A DNA stretch of 24,684 nt from Cruorifilaria tuberocauda (taxonomy: Eukaryota > Nematoda > Chromadorea > Rhabditida > Onchocercidae), in assembly GCA_013365365.1 (NCBI GenBank), contig JABVXU010000714.1, positions 1 to 24,684 on the forward strand, in the 5' to 3' direction. Made by a program: the position numbers and the translations under genes. The notes under the pieces were generated by a model. That model was not told the origin of the DNA, did not search any database, and worked only from the letters and a program-made list of their open reading frames with translations. Of this stretch, positions 11,389 to 22,800 are shown piece after piece (within the stretch, counting starts at the first letter, position 1; each line of letters opens with the position of its first letter).

Positions 11389-14300
11389 GAATAATGAAGT
11401 AAATGATAATTAAATCATCATAAAATTTTGTAAAAAAAGATGAAATGTAAAGAAAATGGATAACTATTGCTTTTAGTTTGCTTTGATAAATTTTTATTTT
11501 ATTGTTTAATAATTCAGTTATTAAATTTCAATTTTCGTCAAAACAATTGAATATTTTCGTTAAAATGAAATAAGGATAAAAAATGGAAGATGAATTTAAT
11601 CATAAAAAATACATAATTTTAATAGATACATTCTATTCATTGTACAGAGCTGTAGAGATAAAATACATCCATCAATGATTTCTGAAAATTCATTTTTCAA
11701 TTATATGAAAAAATCAATGTTTAGTAAAAATGTAATTCTTTCATTTTTTTATTTGTGAGTAAACATACGAAAAAAAGATTTAAAGTATTTTCAAATCCGT
11801 TTGATAATTTTCTACATTTAAATGAATAGAGAAACTGTTTTTAGTTAACTTTAAATTGAACTTAATCAAGTAAACTAAAGAAAATGGGAAAAGGCTTAAG
11901 GTATTTAAGGAAATGTTTTTTTTGCTGATAACAGTGATAAAATATTATCATTGGTTTTTTCTGGTTTTCAAAGTAGTTGCAACTACAGAAGCTTTTCTTA
12001 AATTTTTTAGCATTCTTAGGCATTTCAATCGGAGAATTAAGACGATTTTCTTAAAACATATCATGTTTATTATTACTTCACTATAAGAAAACCATGTTTT
12101 ATATAAGATAAATATTACAGAAAGATGAAATAGCGTCTTGTAATTATGTATATTGCAATTTATATAAACAATAACATTACTTTCTTGATAAATAATGACA
12201 AGTTATTTAAATGAAGAGAAATATTATGAAAATAAAGAATTCAATGATTTTCGCGAAACGATTAATCAACGAAAAAGAAACAACGAAAGGCTAATGGAAA
12301 AACAAAAGTTTTGTTGTTTTAGTTGTTTATTGTTGGATGTAAAAAATTAAAAATAAAATGATATGATGTTGTTATAAACTCAAAGGAAACGATTGTTTTT
12401 CTTTTTTCTAGAGGATTGAATGCAAATATTAATTTGTATAATACAATAAAGACAGTAACGATAACAATAAAAGCAACAACAATTACAACATTTATGAAGT
12501 GGAAAAAATTTGCTGACGAAATTTTGACGAATTATTGGAAATGAGAAATTTAAAATTTCTATATAACAATGATGTAATCTGAGCAAGAATTTTAAAAAAG
12601 TAAAAATTAAGTCATTGGTAAAATTGGATGATTAAATGCATAAATTCGAATCAAAAATAATTTTAGATTTTGATCATTGCACATTAGGGTGATATTTAAA
12701 TTAAATATGAAAATTATCTATAAATAAATAAATGAAGTAGTTTAAAGGATATAAAGCGATTTGGTAACCGGTTCAAGTGATAAGAGGATTAACAGTAGCA
12801 TTAATGATAAAACTTTAATAAGTGATAGTGGTATTGGAAAAGTGAATTTTTCTTTCAATTCTCCAAATCAAAATAATCATTTTCAAGGGAAAAGAGTGGA
12901 TTTAAATGAGAAATAAAAGCACTGTACTTTCTGAAATCACTATTTCAATCATAATCGTTATTCTTCACAATTATTCATTCAGTAATCTGACTTACACTGT
13001 TGCCTTTTTCATTTTTCTTCAATTTTTCGAAAAAATTTAAAAAAATGGGAAAAGATATCAGCTATAAATATTATTTCAAATGAAATAACGAATGAAAATT
13101 AGAAATAACACACGTAGATATGATATTTAAGAAAAAATTTACGTAGTAACTGAATCTAACTTGGGCGATAATTTGTTAATTTAACGAATAAAATTGTAAA
13201 GAAGTATTTTATTCCATGATATGTTGTTATTGTTCAAATGATATCACGACAGATCGGTGAAAATCTATTGATTTAAAATTATTGTAATTATGTTAACTTT
13301 CATTGTAATTATCATAAACAAATTCAACTACATTTGTTAAAAATATGAATTGAAAATATGAATATAAAAATATGGATATAATTATAAAATAGAATGTACT
13401 ACATTATAATATATAATATAAAATAAAACATACTTGGATGCATTCTCGAATTAAATTTAAATCAATTAAAGACTTTTAAAAAATCAGGGACAGGCTATTA
13501 ATAAAATGAACGAAAAATATTCGCTTAATTTTTCTTCCAAAAATATTTTGTTATAAATTAAAATCAAAACTATAAGTTTAGAAATATGATAATCGGAGAA
13601 TCAGCAGTATGATTTATTTAATGATTCTTTCATGCTAACCTAAGTAAATAATGAGAAATTTTATTTAAAATGATTTATAAAATACCGATAGTGTTTACTA
13701 ATGAAAGACGTGATAATGATTGGTATTGTTGTATCGAAAATGAATGATTGATAGTATATTGCTAACAGTGATTGTGATGGAAACTGTTATAATGGTGTTG
13801 ATATCAATAAATATTAAATAACTAAATATCTGGCCTAATTTTATTTGTTCGACAGATTGTGATATCATTATCAAATTGAGCAGCTTTCACAACTGGAATG
13901 ACTCATAAATTTACTTTTGAATATTTAATTAATGGCTGTATTATTTTTATCACAAATGAATAATTATTGATATCAGTTTTGCTTCACTGATAAATACAAT
14001 GCCGAAATGATTATTCTTGTGGAGTTATTGAAACCGAAAAAATGCACAAGTCCAATTATATTGAAGTAAAATAAAAAATATTTATAATAAATATTGATAA
14101 TTGCAATACTAACTGTAAAAGGTGCTGAAATGTGATTTAGTACTTTGAAAAAAGCCAGAAGATATCGTTTCTCTTTTTTAACTTAAGATTCCTCATTCAT
14201 TTAAAAATACAACTTTATATCATTTTTATGAAGATGCAAATCTTTTAAATATTTCATCCAATGCAACTTTATTGTTCATTTGCACTTCAATTAAACCTGT

Positions 14301-15074
14301 TCTCTTTTTTAAATCCTTTCAACAATTTTATTTAAGAATAATATAAAACAAATAAATTTGCAAAGAAAAAAGAACGCATCAGTAATTAGCTATAATTCCA
14401 ACTTGACAATAACACTCTTTCAATGTAACTTACATATATTCCTATTTTTTCATCTAGTCCTCTTGAAAATTTAGGAAAGGTTACTTTTCACAGTCTATAA
14501 AACACGAAAGTAAAATTGAGTGAATGAGGCTGTGAATGGGCTGTATCATTTATTAAGTAAACGGAAAGGTTCCAGAGTAAGTAAACCTTTGCTATTTTCG
14601 TTGACTAATTTTAATATGATTTATGTAATATATCAAATATATCAAAAACATTAATAATAAATAAATATAATAGTTAAATAAGTTACTAGTTAATATAAAA
14701 ATTATAATCATTCGAATAAATCCAAATGTTAAAGGTATAAGCAATGACTTTTTTAAAGTAAATTATTGCTTATAACTTTAGCAGTATGAGAAATGGCTCG
14801 ATTACGTGTTGACATAGGAAGATCATGAGATTATTTATGGTTTGGTATTAGTGATCATGAAGCTATAGTTAATTAGTAAACGAAAACTATTAAATCATCT
14901 ACGGGAAATGAGTCATAGTCGATTAGATGAGTATCATGGATAATTCATGAAGTGCTATCAAGAAAACAGTAAGAAAATAAATAAAAATGAAAAAATTTCA
15001 CCGAAATACTAGTTGATAATTCATAAAATGCTTGTTTAAAGAGAATTAAATGGTTAATACCTCTATGCCATGCC

Positions 15075-15145
15075 GGTTTTCTTTCTCTACCTCTACCTGT
15101 TCCTTTCTCTATTTCTCCACCTGTTCCCTTCTCTCTCATTTTCCC
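15075..15145. repeat. Pyrimidine-rich tract with imperfect 24-bp tandem duplication
   Basis: The plus strand is almost all C and T over about 70 bases. Within it a 24-base unit beginning ACCTGTTCC starts at 15095 and again at 15119 with a few differences. A purine-rich tract (GAAA-type) follows at about 15277-15305. Open frames across this block on either strand are low-complexity by-products. Confidence 0.7.
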
Positions 15146-15276
15146 TTAGTGCTATTAAATTTCCTTTATTTTTAATTTTAGAAATTAAAAAAATGAATAC
15201 TGAAGTATGCAGAAAAGGAGCGTATAATGGGCTAACTCTCTCCCAATATGTTTACCTTTAGAAAGATTATATTTTA

Positions 15277-15305
15277 AAGAGAAAGAAAGAAAGAAAGGAA
15301 AAAAG
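15277..15305. repeat. Purine-rich GAAA tract
   Basis: This is a run of A and G with repeated GAAA units on the plus strand, about 130 bases after the pyrimidine-rich duplication. Confidence 0.75.
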
Positions 15306-16234
15306 CATTAAAATTAATTTAACGAAAGACATTGTTAGTTTCAAAAGATGAGAAGATGAAAAAACAATGAATATAAACGAGTTGTGTTGTCTGATTGAAT
15401 TATTCGCATATTTTTTCCTTTTTTCCGCTAACAATAAAATCTTGCGAAAGTTAAAATTAAAGAGTTTATTGCGATGCTTTCACAAATTTTTCCTTCTAAA
15501 TTTCTACTCTTCCGAATTTCGAAAACTTTATGTTTCAAAATATTCACCACTTATAGCTTTTTGCTCCATTGAATTTAAGATGAGACTGAAATAGGTATGA
15601 GGTGATTTGAAAAGAACTCCATAGTAAAAAAGTAATCGAAAAGTTAAAGCAATGCAGAAGGACAGATTCTGTTCATCTCGGTGATTAAGACGATCCGGTT
15701 AGCAGATTTTCCATTTAAAGGCGAATTGAACCGGTAGTTATCGTAATGCTTTTCGGTCAAAATGACGCAAACATTGTTTACGATGGAAAATTGCTGGAAC
15801 GCAGTTAAATTCAATAGCAAATTTCAATTAATAGTGAATGGCATTCAATTTTGAAAACTGAAAGCGCAGAAATCTTTGTTTGCGCCGAAATTTGAAATTG
15901 TTACATCTCATAATCACTTTGATTTAATATTTTGCATTACTTTTTTTAATTTCACCCTTCCAATAACTTTTGACACTTTTATTTTGGCCCTCAAGCACTG
16001 AAAAACTCGTCAAATATTTTAATAATATATTTTAAGTCGTAAAATTCCAATCCTATTTTCTTGGGTTATTTGCTGGAAAATTAGCAAAAACTATTTTTAA
16101 AATAAAATCCTAAAGTTATTTCAAAAACAATAGACATGCTAATAGATAAACAAAAATAAATTGAAATGAGGGAAATATTAGACTTCTTTTTAGGAAGTCA
16201 ATCATGCCACTTAAAATGCAATAGTTAGGCATAA

Positions 16235-16567
16235 GAAAAGATTTACGATTTTAATTATCCAGCAATTCTATTTATTTTCTTTTTAAATTTCACTGATTCC
16301 ATATTATTCAATATTCATCAACCGGTTGTTGATTACTTAGTACGCTGGAAGTGTCATATTAATCTAAATGTCTGAAAGATATTCATCTATTCATGTTTCA
16401 ATATTTTAGATCAAGTTGTTACTCGTCTGAATCATGGATATCTGAATGAACATGTAAACCGTGAATTCAAGAAAAAATTAATCGGAAAAAATATTTTTCG
16501 TCCTTTTTTGCAGTATTTACTTCCTTCAGCGGAATATAAATCTCAATTGGATGTCTACAGATTTTAA
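16235..16567 (+). CDS. Candidate plus-strand exons, possibly a receptor C-terminus or pseudogene
   Basis: Two open frames in the same frame, 46 and 63 codons long, are separated by a single TGA at 16373-16375 and end at TAA 16565-16567. The second contains an ATATTTTAG acceptor before 16410, after which the frame reads GYLNEHVNREFKKKL. That pattern resembles the segment after the seventh helix of many rhodopsin-type receptors (helix 8, ..LNxxFxxEFKxxL). The first frame contains a hydrophobic stretch (ILFIFFLNF) followed by DYLVRWK. A donor in the required phase 1 exists (AAGT|GTCATA near 16361-16362) but is weak. I find no other receptor exons upstream. This may be a terminal gene fragment, a decayed gene or chance. 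Confidence 0.22.
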
Positions 16568-18330
16568 ATAATGTAAATGATATGAAATGAAGTTTGCAAA
16601 TATAACTGAAAATTCTCAATGGGCAAAACAAAACAAAAGGAAAAACTGAATGAGCAATATTATCGCAGTAATTCTTTAATCACTAATTTAAACTTATGCA
16701 TTGAAAACTAAAATTCAAGAATGCATTACAATTGTAATCTCAAGAATCAAAATCAGTGGCAATTCAAAGAAATTAACCCTTAAACAAAATTTATTTTTGA
16801 AAAATATTATTGCACATTATTGACATTATGCAAATAGTTAATCATTGCATTCCAAAAACAGATAAGTGATTGTTGTTCTTCACATTTTGGATTTTTCTTT
16901 TTTGATTGTTCGTCCTACATCTCATTAATTAATAAAATATCACTTCTTTATTAATTAGTCATCAATATTAGAATCAAAATTCTTATAATTAATAGAAATT
17001 GATAGAGTCTCAAATGACAGTTAATGGTATTATTCGTTCCTTCATGAAATTTTATATGAAAATGATGATTTCTTCATCCTTTTCTTTCCTACGAAATGTT
17101 AATGTTTGTGGCATGGCGATAGTTTCTGATTGCAAACTAAAATTTAAGAAATATGATTTAATAATCATTGCCTTGCAACAATACAAAAGATTTTAGTGTT
17201 AGTCAAAGTTTGTCAGCAATGTTACACAATATTCTTTTCTTCTTTAAGATAATGTTTTTATTATTTTAATGAAGGAAATTATCATAATTCGATATTATTC
17301 AATTAAATAATTTTTCGATAAGTGTAAATGAAAGATTGAAAGAAAAACCAAATCACTTTTTTTAGTACCGCGAATGATATGTCAAAAAAAATGAACCCGC
17401 TCTTTTCATGAACGTAAACAGTTCGAATGACATTTGGCCTTATCTTATTACAAAAATGACAGCAATTTAAATAAAGCTTCATTTTACTTATGACAAGAAC
17501 AAATAGAAAGAATGTACTGGATAAGATTAGAGTGGTAATTGTCATAAGGTAAAGGTTAAAGTTTTTATGGAAATATTCGCTGAATGAAAAATGTTTGTTA
17601 GCAAAAGGTGCCGATGTGTTGTGAAATGTAAGCTTAACTTTTCACTAATTTTTCGGAACTTGTTCTCATCAGAATATTTAATTTAACTTATTTATTGCTA
17701 GGAAAAGTATTAGAATTCAAGCTTTAATTAATCATTTATTCAAATCAATACATTACCTATGAAATCTTTCCAATTTGACTGAAATACATCCTAAGTTGTG
17801 ATGAAAATCTTCAGTTTTTTTGCAAAAATTTGTGCAAAATATTGAAAATATAAATTATAAAAATTGGAAAAGCGCAATTGAAAGTTCAAATTTTTTTAGA
17901 ATGGAAATTGAATTTCCTTTCCTTTAATTTTTTTTCCAATCAAAATAAGACAAAATGAAAAGCTAAAAGTGAAAGAGTAGGGAAAATTGTTTTACCATTG
18001 CAAAGGGTTCAAAAATAAAAGGAAGTGGTGATTTCGTCCTTACTCAGAAGAAAACTGTCAACTTCCATCAAATTACAGGTTTTCCATTTTCATCACAGGG
18101 AATTTTTTTGGTTCACATTTTTTCCCTCTCGTCACATTACATTTGGTATTCTTACTACTCCTGTTATTGTTTTCACTTTCATTGTTATTTCTGTTACTTT
18201 TATTGTCACTGTTACCGACCTTTGTTGCAATTTATTCTTCCTCTCCTTTATTCAACTTGAAATGATGCAAACAAAAGTAGAATATTATTTAATATGAGTA
18301 AAATTGAAGCAAAATTGCAAAATTAAATCA
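16568..18330. other. AT-rich intergenic region, nothing supported
   Basis: Open frames near 17.0, 17.4 and 18.1 kb are hydrophobic or low-complexity and lack convincing splice context. The segment at 18120-18240 is a degenerate GTTATT/AACAAT-type simple repeat, which explains the long open frame there. Confidence 0.5.
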
Positions 18331-18570
18331 AATACAAAGGCGTGGTAGACTCTCGAGTGTATGGAAATATCTGTATCCAGGTCTCTCTGTGTATGTTTAT
18401 TTATGGATATGTTTAAATCGGGTACAGAGAAAAGGATACAGAAAATTACTCTTAGTTTTCTGCTGGCTGCTGATTGTATATATGGAAAGTATTGAAGAAA
18501 AGTTTTTTTATTTTTTTTAATATTTTATCAAACGTTTCGAAAACTTGATCACATCCTTCCTTTCTCCCAA

Positions 18571-18584
18571 ATTTATTTATTTAT
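18571..18584. repeat. (TTTA)n simple repeat
   Basis: This is a short ATTTATTTATTTA run. Read on the minus strand it offers AATAAA hexamers just after the small open frame at 18684-18577. Confidence 0.8.
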
Positions 18585-18684
18585 TTTTTTCTGGTGCGAT
18601 GGTACGGTTTGGGTCACCGAAGTAATGAAAATGTACTAAAGGGCAATCATGGCTATCGGAATTTTCCCTACGGGTTATTCTCAT
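18577..18684 (-). CDS. Candidate terminal exon or small ORF in a GC-richer islet
   Basis: On the minus strand a CCACTTGCAG acceptor is followed two bases later by ATG and 35 codons (starts MRITRRENSDSHDC, rich in His, Asp and Arg) to TAA. AATAAA hexamers follow directly. The plus strand is also open over the same bases (contains VRWYGLGHRSNEN), so local GC content alone could explain both. No partner exon was found on either strand. Confidence 0.2.
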   Translation of the reverse strand: MRITRRENSDSHDCPLVHFHYFGDPNRTIAPEKNK

Positions 18685-18720
18685 ACCTGCAAGTGGAAAA
18701 CTTGCATTAATTACTGCTGA

Positions 18721-19510
18721 ATACACTGATACTTAATAACAGCGAATTAACCTCGCAAAATGAATCAAGAAGAGAATTAAATTCTCCATAAAAGTAACAT
18801 TTTTCCATGCTTTCAAATAATTAAAGTTAAAATTTTAACAATTGAAATCTATCTAATGGAAGTAAAATAAAGATGAAATAAAGAAAAGAAAAAAGATTAA
18901 AAGAGAGAAAGTATGTTACAAGCTGATGCAAGAAAAGCAAGAAAACCTGGAGACGTGAATGAATGCTTAAGTAATCTCTCAAACGTGAAACTTGTTTAAA
19001 AAATCAAATTTATTAAAAAATAAACGGAAGAAAGAATGTATAAATTTCCTTATTTCTCAATGTTTCTTTTTTTCTCGAGTTGTTACACTACACTATAGTA
19101 TTGTTCGAAGAAATTTAAAAATTAGAAGCTATCAAAAAGAGAAAATTAAGTTAAATTAATAAGAAATTTGTTCCGTTAATTTAATACGAAAAAGGAAAGA
19201 AAACTCTAATGATAATAAATTGATTCATTTTGTATTTCAATTCAATTATTGATAACTAAAGTAATTTTTGTCCATTTTTCTGATATAAATCTAACTTTAT
19301 CCATTAAATGATAATTTTGGTAGAGTTAATCATTAAATAAGCTTATCATATTTAATCATCAATTAGACGAATATGCTGTGTTACTGAATGTGTAAATTTT
19401 TGTAAATTTGCTGCTATTGCTCTCCGATATAAATCATTCATAATAATATTATATCCATTTTCAGTTTTAGAAATAAAGATTTCCAATAAAAATATCGGTT
19501 TTCACTCCAG
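18721..19510. other. AT-rich intergenic region, nothing supported
   Basis: A 56-codon plus-strand open frame ends near 19518 without a credible acceptor. I see no repeat or RNA gene. Confidence 0.45.
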
Positions 19511-19685
19511 GAGATCAGATAAATAGGCTGTATGGAATATTTGAAACAGTAAACATCAAAAGTCCTTATAAGTTACTACTAATCTTCATTAGAGCTCTCC
19601 AGAACAAACGCGAACAGGATGGAAATGTCCAGAGATATCGTTATTGTTATCAATGTTTGACAAATCACAAAAAAAAGATAAGTGA
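19511..19685 (+). CDS. Candidate last two exons of a plus-strand gene converging on the 19.9-24.5 kb gene
   Basis: Exon 19511-19548 follows a TTCACTCCAG acceptor, reads DQINRLYGIFET and ends phase 0 at ACA|GTAAAC. A 44-base intron ends in TTCATTAG, and exon 19593-19685 continues in phase (SSPEQTRTGWKCPEISLLL, then SMFDKSQKKDK) to TGA. An AATAAA at 19768-19773 lies 83 bases after the stop. In favour are matching phase, an intron of nematode minimal size and a well-placed poly(A) signal. Against are the absence of earlier exons that I can connect, and the fact that another plus frame and one minus frame are also open here. Confidence 0.28.
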
Positions 19686-19722
19686 AGTAGAAGCAAAGAA
19701 TTTCCACGTAACATTAAACTTC

Positions 19723-19728
19723 TTTATT
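19723..19728 (-). terminator. Candidate poly(A) signal AATAAA of the disordered-protein gene
   Basis: This is the nearest clear minus-strand AATAAA after the TGA at 19862-19860, about 130 bases downstream. If correct, the 3' UTR approaches or overlaps the plus-strand candidate gene ending at 19685, giving a tail-to-tail arrangement. Confidence 0.35.
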
Positions 19729-19859
19729 TGAATTTCCTTTCCATAAATCATGAAAAACTTTGATATCAATAAAAAATTTCTTTCTTTTTGTGCAGGATTT
19801 TGTATATTGTATTCAAAATTATGTTCCTGAATGATAATCATTTTATAAAAATCGATGAA

Positions 19860-22800
19860 TCACAGTTGGTAGCTATCCTTTTTCTGGTGTACTTTACAAC
19901 CTTTCACTAGTATATGTTCCGGTTTGAGGCTATGCTTTCCAGTTGGTTCACCTGCCTTATTCTTTATTTCTAAGTTTAAATTCAGTTGAATCTGCAAGAT
20001 GAATTTAAAATTTTTGTGACAATCTTCAAATTGAATTGCTGTTACACATCTTTTTTTTTCTGCATCCTATTCATAATATATATTCGCACATTTCACAATT
20101 TTATTCAAGATTCACATAAATAATCAATTTCTTGAAGACTGTATAAGTGTAACAACCTGTTACTGCAAGTTTTTAGATGAATCGAATTAGGAGACCTACA
20201 ACTGCTGAATTTTATGAAACTTGTCACTTTGCTATAAAAATTTATAGGCAAAACTTACAGTCAAATTTTCCTCATCTTTCGATTGAATCATTATAGATGT
20301 TCCCTTTGACTGCTTAGACTGAAATTTTTTGTTAAAAACATTTCATTGCCTAATTAAGATCAAAGAGATGAGCATTTCAAATATTTAAATTATTGATGGC
20401 AAAAATCTGCCGTAAAATAATTCGAACATATCAAGAGCTGTATGCATTTGCAATCATCTATGAACTTGATAAAAACATTAATCTGATCATCGACGAAATT
20501 TCGACTATTATTGAGAAGAGAGTCAAGTTCAGAGAGAAATTTAAAATATTGTCAAATTTCATGGCTGTTTTATTTTTTTTAACATTCTGCCCGAATCAAA
20601 GAAGTTTTTAAACCAGTAATTAGAGAGGAATGTTAAGAAAACGATCAATTAATTAAATAAAATATATTAAAAGCTGAAATACTGTTGGCGCTACCTCAGG
20701 TCCATTCGTTGCCGATGTATTGGAAACTAATGAGCCTTTTTTCATTCTGAAACTAGAAAAACTAAAGTTTTTAAAACAATAATTCGGAAAAAACGTAAAT
20801 TGACTTTGTACCACAAAATGGGACAAATTGAACTACTGCCAATTTAGCATAAATATTTTCATTTAGGATTGAAGAAAGTCGATGAGAATATATCAGTTAC
20901 TTTTGTATAGCACAACTAACATGCTCGACTTTAATGCTGGGGCCTGTCGCATCCCTGATGCATTTGAACCCGACATATCGGAAGGTATGGGCATGACGGT
21001 ATGTGTCTCTGGAAAACAGAATGATTCACGGGAATGTAAGCGTTTCAATAATTGAGTTTGTTTGTAACAACATATATCGAGCTGACGTTCGTCATGCTAC
21101 TATTAAAACTGCAATGTGAGGAAATAAAAAGAATCTGCACTAAATTAATACTTTGCACTTGAGGTTTCCACTTTGATTGATCAACAAATGTAGCCTTCTC
21201 AAACCCTGAAATGGATTTCTTTAAATCTACGAATATGAGTAGTTCCTTTTTTCAAATGAAATGTTGGGAAATCTTTACATTTTGATGGTTTTTGTACATT
21301 GGGACTCTCTGCATCATCTGATTGTTGAGTTGAGGTTACTAATGATGGTACCCTAAACAATAGTCTAATATTGGTTTCATCTTTTTTAAATCATCAAAGT
21401 ATTTGATTCATTCTGTTCTAAAAACACACGATATACTTTTCAGATGCGCTTTGATTTATTACATATCCAAATATAAGATATATAAGTAAAACGAAAAATA
21501 AGGAAAGACATATGCTTATTTTCTTTTCCTTATTTTTTAATTTTAACAAATTAAATATATCGAAAACTTGTTCTTTACAAAAATAAAAAAAAATAAATAA
21601 CTGTTTCAGTCGATTTTGTTTAGTAGAGATGTTAAATAACTTATGTCCTGAAATAAAGAAAAGAATCGTTGATAATTCAGACCGATAAGCATGACAATAT
21701 ATTTGTTTGAATTTAAACTTCAAAAATACTTCAGTTTCAAAACATAATGTGCAGCAATATTTAGAATAATGAACAACTAGAAATATAATTACTAGAAAAA
21801 AATCAAAAAAACAAAGAACAAGTAAAATTTCTGAAATTTGCATAATGAATTTCATAAGAAAAAAAAATTATTTCTTTTATGTAAGACACTATACTTAACA
21901 GTAATTTTAAACGAAATGATTTATCTCTTAAAAGATTACTAAAGAATTTATCAATCTTGACATGACAAATTCCCTGCTGGACAAATTATATCATCCAAGT
22001 AAATATAAAAAATAATACGCAATGAAATAATGCTCAAATTATTTTTAGTTGATTCATTTGATCATCAGTATGAATAGATATTGATGAAGAAATGAATCTT
22101 TTAACAATTTCTTCATACCAGATTTCATTGATCGGTCTCGCAGCGAAAATCTCTCGGAACTTGATGGAACTACTTTTGACAACACTATTTTATCAACTTC
22201 TGACAATGCTTCCTACAACATTATAAGCAAGAAGCTTGCACTATAAATAATACAGTTATATCACTTGACATTCCAATTTACATTCAACGATCAAGCAGAA
22301 TTAAAAAAGATCAGAAGTTTGATAATATTAATTTAAGTTACTTAATAAATAATATAAATAATGTTTTTCCACGATAATAATAATTCTTCGCTTCATTTTA
22401 CACTCTTATTTCAAAATATTTGGTGAAATCAAATCTACGCATATGAAAATAAAGATTGAAAACCAAATATCTATGTATAAATTTTTGTTTAATTTAAGTT
22501 ACTCATTTCATATTTGCTGAATATTAGCCTGCCGGAAGTTTTAGTTTTCAGACTTCAAACATAATTCTTCCAGTAATATATAAAATGCCGCACTTTGTGG
22601 ATGTAAAAATAGTAAAATTCTGAATCAATTGGAATAAAATAAAAAGCTAGTAAAGGAGGAACCGGTACTTTTGACGTGGTGGATGCATGTGAACTGATGT
22701 TTTCTTTACTGCGATCCATTGAGAGATGTTTCGGTGAACTTGATATGATACTTGGTGTAGGTGGTAGTAATCCGAATTTCCATTTATGTGACAATGCGTG

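Larger units (their letters stand above)
10549..16234. other. Long AT-rich intergenic region, no supported gene
   Basis: Several open frames of 50-75 codons occur on both strands, but none combines convincing splice sites, matching phase and protein-like composition. They are expected by chance at this AT content. Contents I can point to are an (AT)7 tract, a pyrimidine-rich duplication near 15.1 kb, a purine-rich tract near 15.3 kb and a GC-richer islet near 15.7-15.9 kb, each listed separately where supported. Confidence 0.55.

Noticed and set aside
12766..12780. GGTTCAAGTGA, resembling a tRNA B box
   Set aside because: No matching A box, acceptor stem or anticodon arm can be placed around it. 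No tRNA was found anywhere in the window.
12766..12915. Plus-strand open frame rich in Ser and Asn ending at TAA near 12915
   Set aside because: The length (about 50 codons) is common by chance here, the upstream AG sites lack a pyrimidine tract and no exon joins it in phase.
14945..15261. Overlapping open frames on both strands at the pyrimidine-rich block
   Set aside because: Both are low-complexity translations (Arg/Glu/Gly on one strand, Phe/Leu/Ser on the other) of the CT-rich duplication.
18025..18297. Plus-strand open frame of 90 codons with a membrane-like Val/Ile/Phe/Thr run
   Set aside because: The run arises from a degenerate GTTATT-type simple repeat; there are no good splice sites or partner exons.
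20691..20698. TGAGGTAG on the minus strand, matching the let-7 microRNA seed
   Set aside because: It spans an exon-donor junction (CCTGAG|GTAG) of a well-supported gene, and the flanking bases do not continue as let-7.
21418..21855. Minus-strand open frame of 145 codons, hydrophobic and Phe/Leu/Ile-rich
   Set aside because: The composition is that of T-rich intron DNA. Only 46 bases within it (21647-21602) are supported as an exon, by splice sites and by phase on both sides.
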